NCBI GenBank assembly: GCA_964017065.1 | Contig: OZ024788.1 | Coordinates: 6,808,175-6,872,174, forward strand | Length of the DNA stretch: 64,000 nucleotides | Origin: Haliclona indistincta | Lineage: Eukaryota; Porifera; Demospongiae; Haplosclerida; Chalinidae | Direction of reading: 5' to 3' | In this document: positions 39,352 through 51,327 of the stretch, one piece after another | Layout: every line of letters begins with the position of its first letter | Numbering within the stretch: the stretch's first letter is position 1 | Program-made: the position numbers and the translations under genes | Notes under the pieces: generated by a model | Seen by the model: only the letters and a program-made list of their open reading frames with translations | The model's database searches: none | What the model was told of the DNA's origin: nothing

Positions 39352-39405
39352 GTATCCAGTGTAGCCTCGTCCCCAGGCCTGGGGACGAGGCTAGTATCCA
39401 GTGTA
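39352..39405. repeat. 32-bp perfect palindrome between 12-bp direct repeats
   Basis: Palindrome at 39362-39393 with half-site tagcctcgtccccagg. Direct repeats gtatccagtgta lie at 39352-39363 and 39394-39405. It looks like two transposon ends joined with no interior, plus the target duplication. Confidence 0.85.
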
Positions 39406-39533
39406 CACAGGTCTAATCTTAAAATTAATGTTAACATTACTGAGATACTCTATAGCACTATACATGTAGGCATAATGACTCACTGCACTATATGCAGACT
39501 AGTGTTTGTGGCTCGAACCAATCACCTACAGAG

Positions 39534-41546
39534 TCACAGTTTAGTACATGCCATGTACATGAACTTAGTATTGTTAACTGTCTCATAAGCGTTATTCCTG
39601 CTCAAGGTGATCACTGTGACATAGGCAGGATTATCATCAACTGCAACATGATCAATAACACCTACACCTATTACAGAAAATCAATAACAATGAATATAAC
39701 TTGCACAACCACCTTTTGCGTGTTGTTTTCGTTTCCTTCTAACTGCTAAGCACACTACACTAGAAATGATCACAAAAAGCACGAACATCAGCAACAGCAG
39801 TCCAGTAGCAACAGAAGAAACTAGTATGACTGTGTTGTTGACTTTCTCAATGTCATGCGACTGAACAGGTGATGATGATGCTCCTGGGTCATCCATTACT
39901 AACAGAACCAAAACAATAACAACTTTTCATACTATGTACTGCTTACTTGAAGTGTGTACTGAGTAGATGTACATGTATGATGAATTAGTGTATGTGTATG
40001 ACGATGAATTGATGTATGCCGAAACATTTTCCATTGAATTAGGACTAGAGAACGGCAAAATTTGCAATACCAACAAATGCTCATATGCAGCTGCAGCACT
40101 GATGTAGTCGTACACTCTCACACTGTAATTTCCTGCTGGTAGATCGGTAATGTTGACAAATCCTTTATCACCATCTTGCACCAGTCTCATGCAGTGTCTT
40201 GTTGATGACATATTGACTCTGGTCATCTTGTATCACTACAATCCCTGGTGCTGTTGAATTGATGGCAAATGTACACGCCACTAGTATGGAGCTAGTGTGC
40301 TGGTCACTGGATACATTACAGTCTTGAACATTATAAGAGCCTGCATCAGTATAATTATGAGTAGATTATTTAGAACAAGCTACATTAACAAGCTTACTGA
40401 AAAACACTGTCTTGATATCAATTTTTTCTTTGTCAGCAATTATAACAAATTCACAAGCAAAATGCTGTCCACTTTCAACAATGATTGTGTATATCACTTC
40501 ACCAGCATCCTGTAGAGGCACTTGATTGTGCGAATTTCTGTTAGCAATGTCAGTTGTTGGTTAAGTAACACACTGCAGATCTTGACCAGGACAAACTTGG
40601 GCGTTTTGCTAAAATTTGTTTTCGGAAGCATGACATCAAATGATTGTACACTTAATACCTTTTCTATAATGACAGAGAATGTAACAACAGAGAGATTGGT
40701 GCCATGGCTGGCAACCACAATCTGTGACACATCAGCTAGATCATAATACTCAAAAGCTACAGATTAAGAGATCAAGCAAATAAGCATCTGCCCCAGTGTG
40801 GTTTACTCACCTCCTAGTACTTTCTGTTCAATAACCACACTCTCACCATGATGCTGAAATGAAAATGCTGTCACATTAGCTGTGTAGTACTGACACGGCT
40901 CGTAGAGACCATCATAGTTGGTGTTAGTGGTAGTAGCATTGACAACCACTGTGTTGTTGTTGTTCATCACAATTACCCTGTAAGAGAGACCACTGAGTAC
41001 ACCAACAGTCGCTGGAGGATCCCAAAGTACAGCACTGAATAAGAGACTGAATCTTACATTGAAAACGTGACCAATGCCTGTACAAATATTTATAGTATAA
41101 TTATCATTGCAATAAGGCATTATAACAATAATTATACCAGGCAGTATGGTTAGAGTTGAGTAGTTGCCAACTACTGTTAAACTGAGTGATGATGAACCGA
41201 TATAACATCGTACAGTAGTTCCATTGTTCACTGATGTTGCTGGTACAGTGAGGTTGGACTGCACTGTGCCTGATGATGCAACTGTGTGATCAGTTATTCC
41301 TCGATTTACTATGTTTTGGTGATTCAGTGATAGTCCATCCACTTCCCATGCTACGGCAGCACCACTACCAGCACAATGGAATACAGCATTCGTTCCTCCA
41401 AGGGCAGTCACTGACACTGGACCTTGTGCTGAATATCAAGCAAGTTGCTATCATAGTCTATTGCTGAATATTTAATTACCTGAATTTGAAGTAGTAACTA
41501 AAGTCAGTACACAAAAAATTGCGACTGCAGATATCATATCAATCAT
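39534..41546 (-). CDS. Ig-FN3 type I membrane receptor with tyrosine-containing tail
   Basis: Nine exons stay in frame for 520 residues: 41546-41480, 41428-41138, 41077-40811, 40756-40572, 40509-40398, 40340-40182, 40135-39947, 39898-39713, 39640-39534. In order: signal peptide (MISAVAIFCVLTLV), V-like Ig domain (FHCAGSG, AWEVDGL, NGTTVRCYIG), a fibronectin type III-like domain (LWDPPATVGVLSGL), two further beta-rich segments, a Tyr-rich juxtamembrane segment, a transmembrane helix (VILVSSVATGLLLLMFVLFV), a basic stop-transfer RRKRKQ, and a short tail with NPAYVTV and YETV tyrosines. In-frame Mets upstream (41687, 41615) would precede the signal peptide, so 41546 is preferred. The 46-bp intron 40136-40181 and the donor at 40572 are the weakest points. 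Confidence 0.7.
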
Positions 41547-42685
41547 GGATGGAGGAGAATAGTTATACTTTGAACTAGAAGAGGCTGCAGTCAACCAATT
41601 TACAATGAACTGCATTGCTGTTGTTGTTTGTTGAAGTTGGACGATACTTTTATTTGACTGTATAGAGAGTAACGTGACAGAGGGCACAGGTCAGTTAACT
41701 CAGTTTGTTATTTCCATTCAAAATGAAACAGCAACTTAAAGGAAATGGTCAATGTTACACATGCAGTATCTATTCAAGAAAAGTAATGTGTCAATAGTAC
41801 ATACAGATATATTTGCTTGGTCTGACTATAATGCAGATTTAAATGAAGATGTTGATTGAATGTTCTATTTTCTTTGAACTCATCTCCTATTACATCTCAC
41901 TCATCTCTCATTATGGTAAGCTACAAGCAGCAGATTTTAACAAGCAACTAATTTACATAAAACAAGCACCACTGAGATTCCAAAACTTCATTTCTGAGAA
42001 GTAATCACAGCAGCATTTTCGACTTCATTAAAAATATTGATAAATGCAGTCATGACTCTTATTAACCTTGCCTCTCAGTATATGCACCTTACTCTTCCGC
42101 ATCTCATTATTGTGATGCATCTTACAACAGCACTATCTAAGCTATAAGGTGCTAGATAGTAGTATGTGAGCTGAAGAAAAAAGACGAAAGAAATAGGAAG
42201 ATAACGAAGCACGATTTTTACCGGTTTCAGGTTCATCACTTTAGCAATGTGTTCGAGCAATCTCTGTGCTACTGTACAGTTGGGGGAATGCCAGAGAGCA
42301 GATCTAAGTGTCTTTAGACGTGTAAAGTTCACCACCAAGTGAAATATCAGCGTTTGAACGTTAGTACGTGCATTCTAGTCGCCATCTTGTTTTCCATCAT
42401 CCCTACATAATTATGTGGTGTGCCTCCCTAATATGCATGTATCTATTCAAGATGTTTACTGTGTTGTTTGTTAATATTGGATGCTATAAATTATCTACAA
42501 TGAATAATCGGATATCTATGATTCTATAGTGCATGATGGTCGACCAGAAACTAGAAATTGGCGAAGCTCGATGCTGCTGTCTAGCTATAGTTCATCAGCA
42601 TTTCTGTCTATGTTTCGAAATAAATAAAAACAATTACAAGTCAGATTATAAAAAGTGCAGTGGAATAAAAGAAATCAAAGTTCTA
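41547..42685. other. Intergenic region
   Basis: Upstream of the Ig-FN3 receptor and downstream of the CARD-TRAF gene, both minus strand. A possible orphan exon at 42338-42222 (minus; begins MVVNFTRLKTL, good donor) may be a 5' exon of the receptor gene. I could not join it in frame. Confidence 0.35.
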
Positions 42686-45600
42686 TTAGGCATTCGCTAT
42701 GACTTGTGCTCTCACACGAATACAGTCTTTGTAGAGATACTGTGTGTTAGTGGACGAATCTAATAATAGAGACGATTGAGGGATGAACTGATGGTAGCCG
42801 ATAGCATTTCCGTCTCCTTTTATAAGTCTAAAAAAGTTTTTGATTGAAGTTTCCTTCTTGAAGTGTCTCTTGTTCTCCAACCAATTGATCATTTCAAAGA
42901 TGATCTTACAACTGAAAGGCCACTGAAGGCTGCCATCATTCTGACCAGCCATGATATAAGCATAGACTGACAAGTGACTGCCTTTACCACTAAGAACACC
43001 ATTAGCATCCACTCGAAGGTAAAACCGATGACCCTGTGAGCTAGTGAATGGTGGACTAAAGTAGGTGCTGTTGAACTGCTTGCGTTTAGAGTATTCTGTT
43101 ATTGTGAATTCTGATGTGATAGATCGAGTAGTGAGAGGGTCTTGCCATGCTGGAATCAAGTGAAGAAAAGGTGTGGAGTAGACTGCTATGCTAACTCTTA
43201 GTTTGATGTAGTCTTCTGATAAGTATTGTGTGTCAGTGTTGAATTTTTGTAGGTTGGTATGAGATATAAATCGAGCTTCGCCAATGTTATCAGTGGCAGC
43301 TTCTTGGACAATGACACGGTAAGTTCGGATGCTATTAGGATCATAGTATCTGTTGAAAGGAATTATATCCAAGTGATGATTCGCTTCCTCATTCCAGTTT
43401 AGCAGCTCTATTCTAAAGTCTCCTTCAAATGGCCATTCCAATTCACAATCGTTTCTTCCTTTCATAAGAGTAGCGAATACTGAAAGGTAAGAACCTCTGC
43501 CTTTACCATTACCATTGAAGTACATCTTGAGACAGAATTTGTAGCCATTGTTGTGGGTATAAAAAGGCGAGCTGTACCACACTTCATTAGCTTTTTTCTT
43601 CTCACTGAAATCGCTGATGATAAACTCTATTGGTGCTTGGTTGTACTGGTATTGTGGTGATGCTGTAGCAGGAGTGATGGCTACTGTTTGGCTGGTCTTC
43701 TCTAGCACAAGCTGGCTGTGCTGCTTCAATGTGTGCAGCTTCATTTTTCTGCGAGGTAGCCGTACAGAACAGCCAATGAATGTTATGCGATATGGGCAAT
43801 CTATGATTTGGTGACTACACTCGTTTAAATGCTGCTGAAGCTGGTACCTTTTTAAATTCTTCACTGGGCAGTGATTGGTACAGTCTATTAAAACATTCGG
43901 ACATATAGGGTAGTGATTCTCTAGAACAACGACAAATGTGTTGTAGTAACCACAATTCTCACATGAGATCATTCGCTTGTGACACTGTCGACGTGTGTGT
44001 TCTCTCATTTCACTTCTACGAGCATATCTACCGCAACCAAAGAGACAAGCAATGATACATTGTCCCTTACCAGGAACAAGGTGGTTGTGGAGGTCTCTCA
44101 GCTCGCCGACCCACATACACCCTTTCTTGTAATCTGAGCAATGTACTTTGAGACTTTTAACTTTGCGTTGGATGTTTTTGTCAAGTACAGCATTAACAAG
44201 TGAGTCTGGCTCACGACATGTGGGACACTCAGTTTTATTGATACTGAGTAGGTGCTCACGACATTGCTGGCAAAGATGATGTCCACATTCAATGGAAAGG
44301 TACGGCTCTGTAAGAGGCTCAGTGCAGACTGGGCACTGGTAGTCAATATCTGTTTGATTGAACAGTTGGAGAGATTCTGTGAAGTAAATAATGCAATTTG
44401 TTAACCAATTAGCAATATAGTTATTGACAATGAAGTGAACATTATACAAGTATTCTAGGATGTAAAATTACACATGCATTAATTGTAGCACATGCATATT
44501 AATAATAACTGAGAAATCTTTAGTTAACACTGTCTTAAGATCATACATGACATTGTTTGAAATATACTTTGGGCATACACAATTTCTTATGTATTCATCA
44601 CATAGCACTTAGCACAGAAAAAACAGGGCGGCTCAAGTGTTGTTACTTCAATGATTCAGAAGCCTGATGCTGACATAAATACGAAGGTGTGCTGCATGTA
44701 CTTGCAGGAATGATGCTGGGTCTCAAGATGCAATACAGTACTTAAATTTCCCTTGTGCTTCTTCTGTGCTTTAAGTACATTATAGATGATGCTCACCTGG
44801 GATGAATGAAGATGCTTTCATTAGGCTAGATGGCACTTGCTGCTGTCTACTGTTCTGGGGTACATCATCATCACTCGGTCCTTCCACTTGCTTGGCTTTG
44901 TTAAATACTATTGTAGAAAAATATTATAGCATGGTAAAAGTTCAATCATAGATCCTAGTCAGAGCTATATCACTTTTGTATCATGTTGCGTGGGCGTATC
45001 AAAGGAGCCGACAAGGCAATATATTCCCTAACCCATGCCCAGCGAGCAATATGGAATATATTGCTGCCCAAGGGCAAATATTGCATTCCAGTGCAGATAT
45101 TACACACTTTCATGTTCATACACTTCAGTACGTGAGCATACTTCTTGAAGTCCACCAGAAAATGACGACTGTGGTTGATTCATAACATTCGAAACTGCTT
45201 GCAACTGGTTTACTGCTGGCCTCTCATAAGCCTCCAATGCTTTGCTTGACTTGTGTCCAGTAATTCCTAATATATCTAGTGGACATTGTTCGTCTCCAGT
45301 TGGTCTAGCCGTGCACAAGTTATTGAAAACACGAAGAGCCTATTCAGTGCTTTCATCGTGTTGGCTGGAGTAAATCCTTCACACGCTGACAACATTTCCT
45401 CTGGTGGGAGTGGACTTGCAAAGCGGCTCTTCCCTTTCAGAGAAAGCGACAATGACGTTTTCTTGTGTTCGGGGGAAATTTTTCATGACCTGCTTCTTTC
45501 TCCATGTGGACGAAGTAGAGCACATGCAATACTATGAATAGCAACAATTGTTCTCAAAAGAAACGCCCACGCAACGAGATACAAACATATTAAACAACGG

Positions 45601-47267
45601 TTCCTTCGTGCAGAATGGAATATCACTTGTGCAATCCAATTAGACCCCTTGATCACTAATTATTGATTGCACTTACCGTACAGCGAGAAATTTTGGTGGA
45701 CAAAACTTTGGCGAATATGGCGCATTACACACGAAACGCCAAATTTTAACCGCCAAAATGAAATGATTGTGTGTGTCTATCCACCTTGGCATCAATTCGC
45801 AAAAATATTAACCGCCAAAATCTGTTCTTAGCAAATTCGCCAAAATTTTGTCCACCAAAATTTCTCGCTATACGGTATGTATATTCCATACCACCCTCCG
45901 ACCGTTGTTAACTAATCACCATCATGAAATTTGACAAATGCAAACGAAGCACCTTTAACACACCTACAATTGTTTACGTTTACGTATTGCAGGTTTTGAT
46001 TATACCACAACACACTATACCACAAATACCTGTGGCTGAGTCAAGTTGAGACAATTCCAACACAATCTCCTCTTCAACAAGTACCTGCAGCACTCCCATG
46101 GTCTGGAATAATCCAGCAGCCTCCATTATGGCAATCTTAAGCATCTTGAGTTCAGTAGTAGAACACAGCCAGATGACTGCAATGCAACCATCTTCAACTT
46201 TAGAAAGGTGAAAATGGCTACCAGAAACACCGAAATTAATGACGAGCTTGGTCAGATCCTCAATGGTGTCATTACCCCAGTCATTTTTTAGCTTTAGTCG
46301 GACAGGAGCCTTCCCTATCAACAGCCTGGAGGGTGTGGCAGATGCAGGAAAGAGTAGCTTGAACTGGCTGACAGTTGTACTGGCCATAAAATGCTGACGC
46401 TGCTGTTCGTATTTTCCTACAAGCATTCTAGTGGTGGCACTGCATAAGAGGAAAGAACTTAGAAAGTGAATGTGGCATGCAGCACAGAATCCTTACCGAA
46501 TTTCTTCAGGAAATATACCACAAATTCGCTTCAAGTAAAAAATGTTGAAGAGCGATACTTCTTCCTCTATTAGAGCATCAAAGTGTGCTTGAAAGCTGCG
46601 ATCCTCAACTGCTTTGTGGAACAATCGTGGCAGGAACAACACAAACTCCTCTTGTCCCTCAGGGCTACTTCGAAGCTCCTTTTCATAGCTGTAGATCAGC
46701 TTAGCAAAACCAACACGCAAATCTCCAAGTTCCTCTACCAGCTCTTCAGGAATAATGTTAACTACCTGCTCATCTATAAAAAAATTTAAACGACTTATCA
46801 AAGGCAAGTTAATACCCGCCACAGGTGAGTACCGTACCTTCATCAGTGCTGCTTGAGGACGTTAGTGATATTGATCTAATGGAGTGTGTCAGTTCGACTA
46901 TTATAAAAGAGCAATTCAGTTAGCAATTAGATGTATTCATGACTTAAACTAGTCATCACGCAGGCTTACCACGGAGACGAGTAGCAATGTGCGCTTGGCC
47001 GATTTCTTGCAGGATCTGCACAAATACGTGGAAATTGTAGTAGTCACCGTTCACTGCTCGCTGAAGATAACCAACGAACGTCTCCGCTTTCTTGTACGGG
47101 TCAGCCTCATTAGAACATTCTGATCTCTGGCGGTCTGTTATAAGGCCTCTGCTCAGAGCGGCTGGGAGGAGAGCAGCAGTATCAATACTGTTAACTAAAT
47201 AGTTGAACAAGTGTTTTAAAGCCTCTGGCTCAGCAGGAGTGCGATCAGTCATCACAGAGCTTGCCAT
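42686..47267 (-). CDS. CARD-RING-TRAF zinc finger-tandem MATH protein
   Basis: Six exons stay in frame for 946 residues: 47267-46970, 46903-46838, 46773-46497, 46427-46030, 44907-44797, 44376-42686. Residues about 15-98 are CARD-like (LLPAALSRGLITDRQ, FHVFVQILQEIGQAHIATRL). Residues about 120-345 form a helical-then-beta module (FYLKRICGIFPEEIRMLVGKY; VEDGCIAVIWLCS) of a type I associate with sponge and cnidarian CARD/Death proteins but cannot name. A linker follows, then a C3HC4 RING (about 398-437; CPVC, CGHHLCQQC, CPTC). TRAF-type Cys/His fingers (to about 630) and two MATH/TRAF-C domains (about 647-800 and 814-946) complete it. TRAF proteins are ubiquitin ligases/adaptors in NF-kB-type immune signalling. 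Here the CARD would supply a direct upstream partner. All five junction phases agree. Confidence 0.8.
45100..45320 (-). pseudogene. Tyrosine-recombinase C-terminal remnant (Crypton/DIRS-like)
   Basis: The minus frame reads LDILGITGHKSSKALEAYER, then NQLQAVSNVM. This resembles the catalytic H-x-S-x-x-A-x-x-x-Y end of metazoan tyrosine recombinases (GH+S, then the Tyr nucleophile). Upstream frames are broken. It lies in the 1.1-kb intron between exons 4 and 5 of the CARD-TRAF gene. Short match, so uncertain. Confidence 0.45.
45675..45876. mobile_element. MITE of the TACCGTA family
   Basis: About 200 bp, starting taccgtacagcgagaaattt and ending with its near-exact inverse (aaatttctcgctatacggta). 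The inside repeats aaccgccaaaat and its inverse. It lies in the same CARD-TRAF intron as the recombinase remnant. Confidence 0.75.
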
Positions 47268-48052
47268 GGCTGCAGTGCATGCAGTACACAACTGTATTAA
47301 AATTAATTTTTCTCAAGCGCATGCGCTACTGAGTCGAGTCGTCACAAACAGGTTGAACGACAACTCGAACCACGAGCCCAAATTGTGTTAAGTAGTCTGT
47401 TAACCAGTTCAAGTGCAATGCCAATGTTGAGTGATTTGATACAAGTTGAGTTGATAAATGTAAGAATGATGGGTCAAGGTCAGTGTTTTGACCATGAGAA
47501 GATGCTAACATACTTTTTAGACCATGCATGTGCACACTAGACCTTGGTCGATATTTAAACAACATATAATAAGAATGATAAGAATATTGACCAAGAAGAA
47601 TGTTTGGCTTCGATTGCGTCACTGTTATGACGTAAAAAGTTGTGGATGTTATAGTCGCGCAGTATAAACAACAAAGGTCACCATCCAGATAATTTCTCTG
47701 CTTCTTTAATTTGTGTTTACTATGTTGGCTTGGGTTGCACTAGCTACCAGTGGAATGTGTGTAGGATTTGCATTGATTCTCACATTGCTGTGCTCAGCAG
47801 AAAGCTGAAACTTCATTACCCAAAACCTGCAGAAATTCTACAGTATTATAGTATGTAGACATGGATATTATAGGAGTGTTACAGCCTAAAATGATTACTT
47901 AATAATATTTATTGATTCATTTTGCGATAACTAGCTGATTTCTGTGTTGCAGCAGTACATCGTACATAGAAAAACCATGTATTGCTAATTGACTTAATAG
48001 AGCTTAGTCAGCTTACAGATGCATGTTACACACAAAAGTCTGATACCCATCC
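47268..48052. other. Intergenic region, left of the tandem array
   Basis: 5' flank of the CARD-TRAF gene and left flank of the array. I looked here for the missing 5' half of the first array gene and did not find it. Confidence 0.5.
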
Positions 48053-48404
48053 ATAATCAGGTATCTATGGGAAAGACAACTTTACTACTCCAGATGACGT
48101 CCATATAATGAAGTCTCCCAAGCAAAAGAAGAACTTTATTAAAAAAGAAGTGCAACGTTGGCCACAATCCTTTACCGTCAAACTGAAGTCCAATCCTAAG
48201 CCTATCGGGCCTGGCGGGTCAACTCTTACATATGCATGGGGCATGTGCAAATCTCCTTGCAAGGGTGGAATCTCCCTATCATACATTTATCCGTACCATC
48301 TTCAAGTTAACAAAGGATTGTCTTTGGTTCTGTTCCGCAACAAGACTAGCGAGAAATATACAATCAACATGATTGAGGTTTCTGTGATCAAAGATTCGCC
48401 CTGA
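48053..48404 (+). pseudogene. 5'-truncated copy of the 229-residue array gene (copy 0)
   Basis: Corresponds to about residues 117-229 of the full-length copies. The first part (to about residue 150) is strongly diverged and the last 60 residues are nearly identical to the others, ending VIKDSP and stop. Sequence just left reads ccataatcag|GTATCTATGG, so a splice acceptor is possible. No 5' exon was found upstream. Confidence 0.65.
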
Positions 48405-49438
48405 AGTGGTTGACTGTCATGATCTATAGAAGAGAGACTCAATCCATATATGTGTAGCTGTAGACTCCTAGCGTGTCATTGTGTTTTAGATTATGTTTCA
48501 GGTTTACTTTGTAGCTAGCATGATTCTCTTCTACATGTATGGTCAAGTGTTTAAATGACAACAATTATGAAACGCAAAGAAAATCCAATGAAAGGAGCAC
48601 TAACGCTAGAGGCTATCCAACTTAACGCTCATCTCTCCTGCTGCATATGCATGTGCTCAAGGGGTGACACTTTATTTGGACTGCTTAGCTTAACATGAAG
48701 GTGCAATTTTCATGTTGATAACTTTATGCTGATCTAAACTGATCAACATAAAATTTGCACCTTTTAGATCAACATTTGCAGTTTGTTGATCTAAAATTTG
48801 CAGTTTAGACCAACATTTTCACATTTTATGCTAAGTGCCATGCTACAGTCTCACATCTCCTGCTATGAGTAAGCTGGACATGGTAACCAAATTTAGCCCA
48901 GATAATATTACTATACATACTCACAAGAGAGTTCATAAACACTTATGATAATTGTTGGCATTGGAAATTAACACGCTTTACAACAAAAAATTAATGAATA
49001 ATGGAGGAAGATGATAGCAACATAATGGAGGGCCGAAGACTGTGGTTCTCAATTATTAGACATGCTTTATACTGCTATACATGCATTAGCATCAGATGTG
49101 TATGCCGGTAAAAATATAAAGCTTCAGATGTTTTGATGGTCTGTTAGAGTAGCTAAAAATGAGCAGTATAGTGTCAATGAGGCTCAGCAGAACAGGGCAT
49201 GCAACTAGCTGTCCACACCATCCCAACTGTGTAACAGTTCACAATACATTATCATAATAAAAATTTTGAAATGTGGGTTATAATTATAAAGCCCACACAA
49301 TCTGAACAATACTCTGTCTCGTAGAACCACAAAAATAATCACACAGAAACATAATTGTCCTGGATGGTTTAAATCTTTGCTCAGTCAACATAACACGATT
49401 TTTAATACTGTATATCTGAAGGGTAGTGAGTGATCTTG

Positions 49439-50639
49439 CTACTGCTGGAGAGCGGCCATAGATGATGTCAGTTTCTGGAGCCAAACCGATCGAGAGGAGC
49501 TTCTAAGAGACATGAGATGAAACACTCTACGATTGGTAGTTAGCTGAGGGAGAGAGAGAGGGGAAATGATTACGCTCGAGAGCAAAGCGGAGGGTATCTT
49601 ACTCTGAAAAAGAAGCCAGCCTGTCCTTCTTTCAAGACTGACGCTGGAACTGAAGAAAAAGAATGAACATACCAAAATTTCACAAACTGCAAGATGTCTG
49701 ACAACAGCCAGCCATAATATTTGGTCATTCTAGCTAGTTCAGCCTCTCCGCACTCACTCTTCAGTCACTCACTCACTCACTCACTCAGTGACCCACCCTT
49801 CCCACCTTCACACCCTCTTAGTCACCCTCCCACACTCACCAGGTTGTGTCTCACACTCCTCTACTGACACGATGGTCTCTAGTGGTATCTTACCACACAA
49901 CTTATGACGCATCTTCTCTTTATCATAGTAAGCAAGCTACAATAAAAAAAATAAAAAATCAATAATATAAGGTTTACTTGTAAACAAAATTCTCTCATTG
50001 TCTACTAGTGTTGTACACTCACATATTTCTTTTTGGCGTCGAGAACAAAATAGCGCAATTTCCAGTTTTTCACAATCCCGCCCTTCTTGAACAGGAATCC
50101 TTCACACTCGTGAAGATCCTCTTTCTTCTCCTTTTTACGTCCCGACGGAAGAGAGTGTTGGTACGAGACCGAGGAACATTCCTGTCCACATCTTCGTCTC
50201 CAAGCTAGTTGAAAATCAAAATAAAATAGCTGGAACTCCATACATGCACATGTACATGTACAGGCCGTAGTTGCTAGTGTGTTCAAACATAATATATCTA
50301 TTGTGCCCACAGTTTGAAAGGAGCATACAAGCTCGTGTTACTTATAGTGCTACACCTGAAACTGAGGTAGCACCCTACTTAAAAAGAATTAGCATACCAT
50401 TCACCACTAGGAAATGCACTCAGATTTTGTTCATTTGTTTCTTATTCTAGTACAGTGTGTTTGTGGTGAGTAAATCACTGTGCTTGAAGTCACCGCTGTG
50501 AATGTGTGATCTCTACAGTGCATATTATTGGTTCTCACCGGTGCTATGTTCTCCAGTGATTTGCTGACTCTGCAGTTGTGAGGCATTCTAGTCTTGCAGT
50601 GGTCATGACACACCTTGTTGCACCTCTTACACTGGTATG
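49439..50639 (-). pseudogene. SBF-like C1-PH 3' end, copy A (frameshifted)
   Basis: Equivalent to the last five exons of the gene at 61311-64000: C1 second half (exon starting 50639), then four PH exons, ending SSMAALQQ and stop at 49439. One base is missing near 50144 (cccgacgg where others have cccgaacgg), shifting the frame just before the PH domain. No upstream exons accompany it. Confidence 0.75.
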
Positions 50640-50764
50640 CTGAAAGGAGATAGAACAAAAGTCACAGCCACCTTCTCTCTCATCCTCTTAGATGCACTCA
50701 CTCACTAACTCACTCACTCACTCACCCACCCACTCACTCACCCACTCACCCACTATGCAAGGCT

Positions 50765-50970
50765 TCTTCTCATGAGAGTGAATCAAACACTCTCATGACA
50801 AGAACCCATGCAGACATGCAGTCAGGAAACCCAGTGTTTGGCTCATTCTCATGAGACTCAGGAAACCCAGTGTTTGGCTAATAGTATAGTCATGAGAGGA
50901 AACTAAACCCTTAGCTTCTTCTCATGAAGAGCTTCTTTGGTTCCCATGCACTCATGAGAAAGGACAGTGT
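50765..50970. promoter_or_regulatory. Cluster of TCTCATGAGA palindromes upstream of the array gene
   Basis: At least six full or half sites (tctcatgaga, ctcatgac, catgagag, actcatgagaa) occur within about 200 bp, together with two copies of ggaaacccagtgtttggct. The cluster is conserved in all three full units (also about 54680-54880 and 58735-58930). A regulatory role is inferred from position, roughly 500 bp upstream of the TATA boxes. Confidence 0.4.
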
Positions 50971-51327
50971 ATCTATGCAAGGACACATAGGTAAAGTAAT
51001 ACACCATTCATATAGTGTTAGCTCGAGTTGCCATGCAGTGTCAAGTTGGTGTCTATGGCTGGCTTTGCCTTCAGTTTCCAAATTCTATACCACTTCCTAA
51101 GAGTGTTAGTGCAGACATGATTGTATCATGTTTTCGATCAATTCTTGGATTTTATAGTTAACACATTACTGAGAGTATTGAGTATCCAATGCCAGTGGAC
51201 CTAAATGAGATTCAGCTCCAACTGATGACATTTCGTGGATTATGCTGTTTACATTGTGCTATTGAGCTTTCAGCACTCTCAGTTATAAACACTTAACCAT
51301 GACTTAACCAATTCTAGTGAAGTTGAC

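Noticed and set aside
42222..42338. First exon of another receptor gene
   Set aside because: A good donor is present, but no downstream exon could be joined in frame. Kept only as a note in the intergenic entry.
45286..45537. Plus-strand 83-residue open frame
   Set aside because: Overlaps and opposes the recombinase remnant; no similarity seen.
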